DNA of 5,526 nt from Deltaproteobacteria bacterium. Lineage in GTDB: Bacteria; Desulfobacterota; Desulfobacteria; Desulfobacterales; SURF-15. A program made the translations under genes and the position numbers. Under the pieces are notes generated by a model. That model ran no database searches. It was not told the origin of the DNA and saw only the letters and a program-made list of their open reading frames with translations. Shown piece after piece: positions 1-5,079 of the stretch (position 1 is its first letter; each line of letters starts with the position of its first letter). The stretch lies in contig JAHEHB010000372.1 in NCBI GenBank assembly GCA_024644775.1, positions 1 to 5,526 on the forward strand, written 5' to 3'.

Positions 1-1
1 T

Positions 2-1633
2 CAAAAATCAGAAACACCGGGGGCGGAATCAGCCCCGACGCATGCGGTAACTGCCGAAAAAAAGGGATTATCTCCTCAGACAATTCAACAGGTTCTCGAC
101 GAAGCGCTTGATTTTTTGCAAGCTGCCCAGGATTTCTGGCAAAAGGGTGAGCTCGAAAATGCCATCGAAGCGCTGGATCAAGCCTATGCGTTGATTTTGA
201 CCATCGATGCGGAAGACACCTCAGACGAGCTCATCCAGCAAAAAGAAGATCTTCGCTTTACGATTTCCAAACGGATCCTCGAAATCTACGCATCTCGAAA
301 CATTGTGGTAAATGGCAAGCACAATGCGATTCCCATGACGATGAACCATCATACAAAAGCCGAAATTAAGTTATTTACAGAAGGAGGGGAAAAAAAGTTT
401 TTTCTTGAATCCTATAAACGTTCCGGTAAATATCGCACCCGGATCGTTAAAGCGCTCAGGGAAGCCGGTCTTCCTATCGAACTCTCGTGGCTGCCGCTTA
501 TCGAAAGCGGCTTTAAAGTCAATGCCCTGTCACGGGCAAGAGCGTTAGGGCTCTGGCAATTTATTCCTTCAACCGGGTACAAATTTGGCCTAAAACGAGA
601 CTATTATATTGATGAGCGGCTCGATCCGGAAAAATCCACCCACGCAGCCATCGCATATCTTAAAGAGCTGCATCAAATTTTTGGAGATTGGACAACTGTT
701 CTTGCGGCGTACAACTGTGGGGAAGGAAAGGTACTTCGCGTCATACGGACTCAAAACGTTAACTATTTGGATAACTTTTGGGATCTTTACGAACGCCTTC
801 CACGAGAGACTGCCCGCTACGTTCCAAGATTTCTGGCGACCCTTCACATTCTCCAAAATCCTAACAAATACGGATTGAAAAACGTTAAGGTCGATCCCCC
901 CCTTACTTATGAAAGGGTTCCCATTACGCAGTCGGTTCACCTGCGAGATGTGGGAAGAAAAATCGGGGAATCCGAAAAAACCATGAGGGGCCTGAATCCC
1001 GAACTTCGATATAAAATTGCCCCGCAAGGGACGTACCCCTTAAGGGTGCCCATCGGCAAGAAACAGATCCTTCTGGCAAGTCTGGACGATATTCCCATCG
1101 CCTCTAAGCCCCAAACGGCGTATATTTCGCACAGGGTTCTTCGGGGAGACACCTTGGGCAAGATCGCCGGAAAGTACCGGACCAGTATCAAATCGATAGC
1201 ACGCGCCAATCGTATCAATCAGCAAAACCACATTGTGGCGGGACAAAAACTAAAAATCCCCAAGAGCGGCGTGGTTGTTTACAAAACAAAAACATACAAA
1301 AACACCCAGACAGTACCCACCACCAACCATGTGGTTAAAGGTGGTGATTCCCTCTGGAATATCGCCAAACGATATGGCACCACTACAAAGCAAATCCAAT
1401 ATTACAACAACCTACGAAGCTCCCGATTGCGCATCGGCCAGGTTCTTAAAGTACCGAAGAGAGTGTCTGAGATCACCCCGAAAGAAGCGTTTAAGACCTA
1501 TCGGGTAAGGCGCGGTGATAGTCCCTTTCGGATCTCCAAGACACACAATATGGAACTGGAGCGATTTTTGCGAATCAACCGCCTGACACCGCGAAGTAAA
1601 ATTTACCCGGGACAAAACATGTTTGTGGAATAG
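2..1633 (+). CDS. mltD: MltD-like membrane-bound lytic murein transglycosylase with LysM repeats (5' partial)
   Basis: Cleaves the MurNAc-GlcNAc bond of peptidoglycan to give 1,6-anhydro ends; acts in the periplasm, usually anchored as a lipoprotein. The frame stays open to the window edge with no stop or good start, so the TTG at 116 is internal and the start, with any signal peptide, lies upstream; 543 codons are visible. Numbering residues from the TTG: 1-60 helical TPR-like lead-in; about 95-210 SLT goose-type domain with catalytic Glu130 in PLIESGF, the ALGLWQFIPSTG motif (141-154) and AYNCGEGK (198-205); 263-325 a degenerate LysM-like linker; LysM repeats at 338-383, 404-448 and 461-505. 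The third LysM is the most diverged (GDSPFRIS in place of the usual GDSLWxIA). The order SLT then LysM matches MltD (family knowledge). The first 20 visible residues are rich in P, A and E, like a linker. It converges on the HEPN gene, 27 bp away. The call is firm; MltD versus a close paralogue is less so. Confidence 0.93.
   Translation, partial: QKSETPGAESAPTHAVTAEKKGLSPQTIQQVLDEALDFLQAAQDFWQKGELENAIEALDQAYALILTIDAEDTSDELIQQKEDLRFTISKRILEIYASRNIVVNGKHNAIPMTMNHHTKAEIKLFTEGGEKKFFLESYKRSGKYRTRIVKALREAGLPIELSWLPLIESGFKVNALSRARALGLWQFIPSTGYKFGLKRDYYIDERLDPEKSTHAAIAYLKELHQIFGDWTTVLAAYNCGEGKVLRVIRTQNVNYLDNFWDLYERLPRETARYVPRFLATLHILQNPNKYGLKNVKVDPPLTYERVPITQSVHLRDVGRKIGESEKTMRGLNPELRYKIAPQGTYPLRVPIGKKQILLASLDDIPIASKPQTAYISHRVLRGDTLGKIAGKYRTSIKSIARANRINQQNHIVAGQKLKIPKSGVVVYKTKTYKNTQTVPTTNHVVKGGDSLWNIAKRYGTTTKQIQYYNNLRSSRLRIGQVLKVPKRVSEITPKEAFKTYRVRRGDSPFRISKTHNMELERFLRINRLTPRSKIYPGQNMFVE
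1127..1630 (+). repeat. Three LysM-coding repeats at the 3' end of mltD
   Basis: Coding repeats at about 1127-1264, 1325-1459 and 1496-1630. Each translates to a LysM pattern: a V-x-x-GD-(T/S) opening (HRVLRGDTLGKIA, HVVKGGDSLWNIA, YRVRRGDSPFRIS), a central N or NN, and a closing G-Q-x-(L/M)-x-(I/V). LysM binds GlcNAc-containing glycan and would hold the enzyme on peptidoglycan. They are diverged at DNA level, so old duplications. Confidence 0.9.
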
Positions 1634-1660
1634 TATGATCTTACATAAGGCTGTCCTTTT

Positions 1661-2086
1661 TTACTTAGCTGATTCAAAACCCTTCAGCATCTTTTCTAAT
1701 ACCCTGATAAATTGCTCAGCGTCATGAAGGAATCGTTCGATCTGTTTGGACTCAAACTTGACCATCGGTTCGTAATCCCCTTCTTGCCGCCGGTCGAATA
1801 TCCTGTTGTAAAAACGGCCCCACTTTGCATTGATCTTGCCGGTTTTAATTAAATCGCGATGCAGGGCTGCACGCACTGCGGTGTGCTTCCGGAAGCTTTT
1901 CCCCTGTTCATAAAAAACGGACGTTAATGCATAGAAGCACCCATAGTAAAGATTTCGCACCGCTGTGGAGAGCCTGTTTGCGGTATATTCACTTTTTGCA
2001 GCTTCATACGATTCCCATGCTTTCTCCATCCAGTATTTGGTAAGTGCCGCCCGGTAGCTGTTTTCGTTTTTATCATTAGAGGCCAT
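1661..2086 (-). CDS. HEPN-domain protein, putative RNase toxin of an MNT-HEPN pair
   Basis: A 141-residue, mostly helical protein of the HEPN superfamily, closest in pattern to the UPF0332/COG1895 group. Visible marks are the helix with RNLYYGCFYAL (44-54), RKHTAVRAALH (66-76), the KTG turn (81-83), and DRRQEGDYEP (98-107) before a long C-terminal helix that ends the chain. HEPN partners of MNT proteins are typically RNases or their derivatives (family knowledge); activity here is inferred. No canonical RX4-6H catalytic motif is seen: the nearest is R72-x3-H76. I chose the ATG at 2086 over in-frame ATGs further upstream (2155, 2140). Its A overlaps the TAA stop of the MNT gene (TAATG), a GAGGGAG ribosome site sits 10 nt before it, and the family's first helix starts soon after. 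The upstream starts would add a tail with no family character. Co-transcribed and probably translationally coupled to the MNT gene. Confidence 0.87.
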   Translation of the reverse strand: MASNDKNENSYRAALTKYWMEKAWESYEAAKSEYTANRLSTAVRNLYYGCFYALTSVFYEQGKSFRKHTAVRAALHRDLIKTGKINAKWGRFYNRIFDRRQEGDYEPMVKFESKQIERFLHDAEQFIRVLEKMLKGFESAK

Positions 2087-2433
2087 TATACGAGGACTCC
2101 CTCTTTGGATATTTCCGGGTGCACCGGAAATGCTGTGCATATACCGTTTTCCCATTCGAAGTGAGTTTTCACCAGAATATTGATGAGCACATCGTGAGCC
2201 ATTTCAATATCAAATAACGCGTCGACAACAGCCTCTCTCTCTCTCCAGCCAATGGGTCGAGAGGTCAGCAGCAGCAGGTCGATATCGGAATCTTTATCAT
2301 CATCTCCTCGGGCTTTTGATCCGAATAGAATGACATTTTCAACCATAGGAAAACGTACTTTCAGCATTCTTGATGCGGCCTCTATGGCTTTCCGGTCGCG
2401 AATAGCGATTTGAATATCGGTTAGTTTTTTCAT
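2086..2433 (-). CDS. MNT-type minimal nucleotidyltransferase, putative antitoxin
   Basis: A 115-residue protein of the minimal nucleotidyltransferase (DNA polymerase beta-like) fold. The hallmark GS-x10-DxD is present: G38-S39 in VILFGSKARG, then D50 and D52 in DSDIDLLLL, which bind the metal and NTP. The third carboxylate is uncertain: D81 in the AHDVLINILV strand is the best candidate. In characterised MNT-HEPN (type VII) modules, MntA adds AMP to the HEPN toxin and silences it; by analogy this gene would be the antitoxin. It is the first gene of a two-gene minus-strand operon, with a one-base overlap to the HEPN gene. The ATG at 2433 has only a weak GAG-containing ribosome site, but an in-frame stop about nine codons upstream rules out a much longer protein. 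Length is usual for the family and no damage is seen. Confidence 0.9.
   Translation of the reverse strand: MKKLTDIQIAIRDRKAIEAASRMLKVRFPMVENVILFGSKARGDDDKDSDIDLLLLTSRPIGWREREAVVDALFDIEMAHDVLINILVKTHFEWENGICTAFPVHPEISKEGVLV
2097..2103 (-). promoter_or_regulatory. Ribosome binding site deciding the HEPN start
   Basis: On the minus strand GAGGGAG lies 10 nt before the ATG at 2086, inside the 3' end of the MNT gene. With the TAATG stop-start overlap it supports the 141-residue HEPN product and tight coupling of toxin to antitoxin translation. Confidence 0.6.
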
Positions 2434-2739
2434 TTTAAGCTCAATAGTCTTTTATTTGAATTAAATTTACGGCGATTTACCGAACACACGCTAGACCTGA
2501 CAGTACACCTCTTGGTTCCGATCGACTCATGCATCCATACAAAACCCTCGATTACAACGGCATCCGTGATCTATTCATTTAAGTATCTAAACGATATTAT
2601 ACAACATTCTAACAAACACGAAGATCAAAAACCAGGTCTTTTAACATCCATCTACCCACAACTCCCTACATGCCTCATCAGAACCGTGGATCGACCTGGC
2701 GGATCAATCTGCTCATTACGTGTTTTTCAATTGAAATAA
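2434..2739. other. Intergenic stretch with no recognisable gene
   Basis: About 300 bp upstream of the MNT gene. A 75-codon plus-strand frame at 2512-2739 has no ribosome site, no family pattern and an unnatural composition, so I treat it as chance. No RNA gene, strong terminator or clear repeat is visible. The minus strand carries an isolated TATAAT (2601-2596) without a convincing -35 at the right spacing. Confidence 0.5.
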
Positions 2740-2954
2740 TTTTCCTATTTCGTGCCATTTTACAGACGTTTAATAACAAGTGCCAAACCATTTCAAAGTA
2801 AAAAAAATCCGATGATAATCACCTCCTGGAAACAGCCGTTGAGGCCGGTGCATTATTTATTACACCCGGGGATAGGCACCTTTGGGATTTGATGGAATGG
2901 GAAAAAATTCGGGTGATGTCACCGGCCACATTCATTCATAGAGGAAATCAGTAG
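2740..2954 (+). pseudogene. C-terminal remnant of a PIN-domain toxin, frameshifted
   Basis: From 2811 to the TAG at 2952-2954 the plus strand reads DDNHLLETAVEAGALF, then ITPGDRHLWDL and IRVMSPATFI. This is the ending of PIN-family RNase toxins (typically DPDDN-x-hhExAhxxxADYIVxGDxxLL, then hhTPxxFL). It keeps the acidic pair DD, the Glu of LLET and the GD Asp of the active site. Going upstream, this frame hits a TAA at 2799-2801, but the neighbouring frame reads SKKNP directly before it. SKKNP followed by DDN restores the usual P-DDN motif if one base is missing near 2811. That second frame is open only back to 2740, and the N-terminal part with the first catalytic Asp (usual start hVhDTNVLhSA) is not found upstream. 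It is therefore a 5'-deleted, frameshifted relic of a second toxin-antitoxin system, probably of the COG1569-like PIN group. No antitoxin gene is visible. Confidence 0.72.
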
Positions 2955-2955
2955 T

Positions 2956-3045
2956 TTGTCAAAAAAAACATACAGTTCGTTTCGTCAATTGATTGGGATT
3001 CTTAAGAATGTTATCCCGGATAATCCTCCTGATTTTCAAGATTGA
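2956..3045 (+). CDS. Possible 29-residue small ORF or N-terminal gene fragment after the PIN relic
   Basis: A TTG at 2956 opens a 29-codon frame (MSKKTYSSFRQLIG..., ending PDNPPDFQD before TGA at 3043-3045). It starts one base after the PIN stop and has AGAGGA (2939-2944) at a workable distance upstream. The composition looks protein-like, but I recognise no family. It may be the N-terminal stub of a former downstream gene in the PIN operon, or chance. No function is assigned. Confidence 0.25.
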   Translation: MSKKTYSSFRQLIGILKNVIPDNPPDFQD

Positions 3046-3091
3046 TAGGGATTTGCTCTTGAAAAAAAAATCAATTCATGGGATATATTTG

Positions 3092-3108
3092 ATATTCAAA
3101 TAGAATAT
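3092..3108. repeat. Short A+T-rich inverted repeat upstream of the tRNA half
   Basis: ATATTC and GAATAT flank a five-base AAATA spacer, with outer TTGA/TCAA able to extend the pairing imperfectly. It lies 25 bp before the truncated tRNA. It could be a protein site or chance in A+T-rich DNA; no T-run follows that would make it a terminator. Confidence 0.3.
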
Positions 3109-3133
3109 TTTCAAGATCTTACGCATGCCGCCT

Positions 3134-3176
3134 GCCCCCGTAGCTCAGTGGATAGAGCATTGGATTCCTAATCGAA
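3134..3176 (+). tRNA. Truncated tRNA-Arg(CCU), 5' half only (pseudo-tRNA)
   Basis: GCCCCCG (3134-3140) is the 5' acceptor strand, then TA. The D arm has GCTC (3143-3146) paired with GAGC (3155-3158) around AGTGGATA. The anticodon stem TTGGA (3160-3164) leads into the loop TTCCTAA (3165-3171), whose central CCT gives a CCU anticodon for arginine. The 3' side of that stem reads TCGAA where TCCAA is needed, one mismatch, after which identity ends. There is no variable loop, no T arm (GGTTCGAATCC) and no 3' acceptor CGGGGGC. The gene is therefore cut within or just after the anticodon stem and cannot give a tRNA. tRNA genes are common integration targets, so this probably marks an old junction. 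No other copy of the missing half lies in the window. Confidence 0.85.
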
Positions 3177-3180
3177 TATC

Positions 3181-3222
3181 AGCTGAATCAAAATTTCCTG
3201 TATTTGTAAGTAGTTGAATCAA
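3181..3222 (+). repeat. Pair of AGYTGAATCAA direct repeats, 31 bp apart
   Basis: AGCTGAATCAA at 3181-3191 and AGTTGAATCAA at 3212-3222 match at 10 of 11 bases, about three helical turns apart, directly beyond the broken tRNA. This arrangement resembles recombinase or excisionase arm sites next to an attachment core; the function is inferred. The first copy also forms an inverted partner to TTGGATTC inside the tRNA half (3160-3167). Confidence 0.4.
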
Positions 3223-3284
3223 TGGCGATAATTGTTGGTATTTTTGGTTTTGTTTGTTTTTACTTTGAATAATTTGACCTTGAC

Positions 3285-3302
3285 GGGCACAATTTGGGCA
3301 CA
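3285..3302 (+). repeat. GGGCACA direct repeat with 11-bp period
   Basis: GGGCACA at 3285-3291 and 3296-3302, separated by ATTT, so both copies lie on the same helix face. It may be a protein-binding site associated with a lost integrase. The surrounding 3177-3366 shows no credible gene: the 71-codon minus-strand frame across it runs into the tRNA antisense and matches no family I know. Confidence 0.4.
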
Positions 3303-3367
3303 GTTCAACCGTAAAAAATATTCTATCCAACCCACCAATTAAGTTTCCGCTAATAGCCATCCAATAA

Positions 3368-3499
3368 TCAGTGGTCCGCTTTTGTGATCCTGGCCGACAT
3401 AAAAATTCTCCCTAAATTTTCCAAAATCGGCATCCGTTTATTAAGGTATGATTAGCTCGCCTGCGTATTCTGGACCATTCCGGCCACCGATTCCGATCC
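3368..3499 (-). mobile_element. Probable IS21-family end remnant with aborted istA start
   Basis: Read on the minus strand, three consecutive blocks, complements of ATTCCGATCC (3490-3499), ATTCCGGCCACCG (3477-3489) and ATTCTGGACC (3467-3476), give GGATCGGAAT, CGGTGGCCGGAAT and GGTCCAGAAT, then ACGCAGG. Iterated GGAATnnGTGGCCGGAAT blocks ending in GGAATACGCA are familiar to me from the region upstream of istA in IS21-like elements. About 60 bp on, AGGGAG (3413-3408) precedes an ATG at 3400 that codes only MSARITKADH before TGA. IstA proteins often begin MSARRI or similar. This suggests the leading end of an IS21-type element with nearly all of istA and all of istB gone. The family call rests on remembered pattern, not a search. 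Confidence 0.42.
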
Positions 3500-3650
3500 A
3501 AAGCCCGCCCTTTAACCTTTCCGGTTTTTCCACATATAACCAATCTTTCTCAATAAAATATCCAAAAATCCGAATAGTTATTTATGTACTCAAGTTATTC
3601 GAGTTTCATAAAATTATTTATTTCAGTAGGTTAATGGTTTGATCTGAAAA
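3500..3650 (+). other. Leader region before the rpoN relic, no gene
   Basis: A+T-rich spacer between the IS21-like remnant and the rpoN start. I see no convincing promoter pair. The ATG at 3651 has no good Shine-Dalgarno sequence (TTTGATCTGAAAA precedes it), which fits a gene that has lost its normal expression context. The usual rpoN neighbour lptB is not upstream. Confidence 0.4.
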
Positions 3651-4993
3651 ATGAGTCTCAAACAAAGACACCGCCATGATCAAAAGCCCCAAATTGCTCA
3701 ATCACAGCAACTGATTAAGGCTATTGGTATTCTGGAAAAGTCTGAAATCGAAATCCAAGACCAGCTGGAATTAATGATTTTAACGGATACTGAACTAAAT
3801 ACCATATCGCCGGAAGGGGAACCCGATACCTCTACAACAGACAGTCGAGTTTATGAAGATGTTGACTGGGATTATTATTGTCCCGTTGATGAAAATATAC
3901 TGGACCAACACAATACTCCAAAAAATGGCAGCAAACCAAATGAGGATGTCCTGTTTGAATTTTCAAATGGTTTGTGGTCCCATCTCATGCTGCAATTGCT
4001 CGAAAGTCGGCTAAATCCGGTTCAAAGAGAAATAGGTTCATTTATAATTGGAAATCTCGATGAAAAGGGCTATTTGGACATATCCATCGAAGAACAACAT
4101 AAAATAACACAGAAATATCAATTGGATACATGGCATGAGACTTTAAAGTTCATTCAACAATTTGATCCTCCCGGTGTCGCTGCAAGAGATTTGCAGGAAT
4201 GTCTTTTAATTCAAGCTAAACGGTCAAAGATAAACGGTGCCGACATAGTTCATGATGTCATCAAATATAATTAGAATAACCTTCTAAAGAGAAAATTCAA
4301 AGAAATCGCAGAAAATCTTGTCGTACCTCTTGCCGAAATCCACAGTGCTATATCAATTATCGCTAAATTAGACACAAGACCTGGTCTCAGATTCAATAAA
4401 AAGGTTTTTTTTGATAGCGAATATTCGAACCTCAGCGATTCTACATTCCATATAATTCCTGATTTTTTTATATCCAAAGAAAATGGAAGCTTCAGAATAA
4501 AGCCCGATGGAACGTTACTTCCCCCAGTTCTTAGTTCTTTTTATCACGACAAATCACAACTCGGTAAGACATTTTCTGATGACGAACTGGCTCGTATTAC
4601 CAATAAATTGAAATACATAAAGAGTCTCTATCGACGGCATGAATATACACAAGAGGCGATAAAAAGTATCCTTAAATTCCAGAAAGATTTTTTTGATTCA
4701 GGATCGGAAGGAAAATTACATCCCTTGGTTTCACGTGATATCACTGAGGATGTGGATCTTGATGAATCCACTATCAGGCGATTACGAAAGAACAAATACA
4801 TTGATACACCCCATGGCATATTTGAGCTGGAGTTCTATTTTGACAGAAATTGGTATGAGACAACCAAGGGCGAGAAAATTGCCTCGAAGGGAATTAAATT
4901 CCTAATCGGTCAGATCATTCAATCGGAAAACAAAAATAAACCTTATAGCGATCAGGAAATCGCAGATATGTTGGAAAATACTCTTGGAGTGAC
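3651..4993 (+). pseudogene. rpoN: RNA polymerase sigma-54 factor, broken by an in-frame TAG and an IS insertion
   Basis: Sigma-54 directs RNA polymerase to -24/-12 promoters and needs AAA+ enhancer-binding activators. Codons 1-50 are a diverged region I (QKPQIAQSQQLIKAIGILEK; the usual MTPQLQQAI core is eroded) and 51-100 an acidic region II. The core-binding domain has LNPVQREIGSFIIGNLDEKG (121-140) and the signature FDPPGVAARDLQECL (171-185). TAG at 4272-4274 is codon 208, yet the same frame continues with clear homology: RKFKEIAENL, then KLDTRPG, FQKDFFDSG and the HTH segment DESTIRRLRKNKY, then TPHGIFELEFYF (about 365-390), and KPYSDQEIADMLENTLG. Homology stops near 4990. The RpoN box (ARRTVAKYRE), which reads the -24 element, is missing and replaced by IS200-derived codons ending at TGA 5076-5078. 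Some 30 terminal codons should lie beyond the insertion. Base composition is more A+T-rich than mltD. It is probably a degenerate second copy, since sigma-54 is normally kept intact. Confidence 0.9.
4272..4274 (+). other. In-frame TAG interrupting rpoN
   Basis: The amber codon lies in the helical stretch IVHDVIKYN-TAG-NNLLKRKF. Sigma-54 sequences usually have a hydrophobic residue, often Leu, near here, so a TTG to TAG change is a likely origin. Both sides are in the same frame with continuous homology. Confidence 0.85.
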
Positions 4994-5016
4994 CGCTCCA
5001 CCCGCGGAGCGGGTGG
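4993..5016. repeat. Right-end hairpin with two mutually exclusive stems
   Basis: CCACCCGC (4998-5005) pairs perfectly with GCGGGTGG (5009-5016) over a GGA loop, 8 bp. CCGCTCC (4993-4999) can instead pair with GGAGCGG (5006-5012) over ACCCGC, 7 bp. The position at the IS end fits the subterminal hairpin that TnpA of IS200/IS605 elements recognises on single-stranded DNA. Confidence 0.6.
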
Positions 5017-5025
5017 CATCAGGAA

Positions 5026-5042
5026 GCCCCCTGGAAGGGGGC
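5026..5042. repeat. Second IS-end hairpin
   Basis: GCCCCC (5026-5031) and GGGGGC (5037-5042) pair over a TGGAA loop, 6 bp of pure G-C. It lies between the right-end hairpin and the tnpA 3' end, so it is an internal IS structure that may help end read-through transcription from the interrupted gene. Confidence 0.55.
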
Positions 5043-5056
5043 GATAACGTTGGGAA

Positions 5057-5071
5057 AGCCCCAAAGGGGCT
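5057..5071 (-). terminator. Hairpin just after tnpA, possible terminator
   Basis: On the minus strand AGCCCC-TTT-GGGGCT forms a 6-bp stem with a 3-base loop, beginning nine bases after the tnpA stop codon. The following bases, TTCCC, give only a short T run, so a rho-independent role is plausible but weak. Confidence 0.4.
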
Positions 5072-5079
5072 ATTATGAT

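Noticed and set aside
116..118. TTG as the start of the lytic transglycosylase
   Set aside because: The same frame is open back to position 2 with 38 further protein-like codons and no stop; there is no ribosome site before 116. The true start is upstream of the window.
1647..1662. Terminator between mltD and the HEPN gene (AAGG-CTGT-CCTT then T run)
   Set aside because: The stem is only 4 bp with two A-T pairs; too weak to call, though the T run of six is suggestive.
2096..2601. Minus-strand TATAAT (2601-2596) as the promoter of the MNT-HEPN operon
   Set aside because: It is over 160 bp from the start codon and no convincing -35 hexamer lies 16-18 bp upstream of it.
2512..2739. 75-residue plus-strand ORF
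   Set aside because: No ribosome site or family motif, and a composition typical of non-coding DNA.
3134..3176. Link between the HEPN toxin and the tRNA being cut at the anticodon
   Set aside because: Some HEPN nucleases cut tRNA anticodon loops, but here the gene, not the RNA, is broken. DNA recombination explains it, so I treat the match as coincidence.
3145..3360. 71-residue minus-strand ORF with CPNC
   Set aside because: Its 3' end is simply the antisense of the tRNA half, it has no good ribosome site, and no family pattern is recognisable.
4608..5078. Separate gene starting with TTG at 4608
   Set aside because: It is in frame with the sigma-54 gene and contains only its C-terminal part; homology runs continuously from 4275, so it is the same broken gene.
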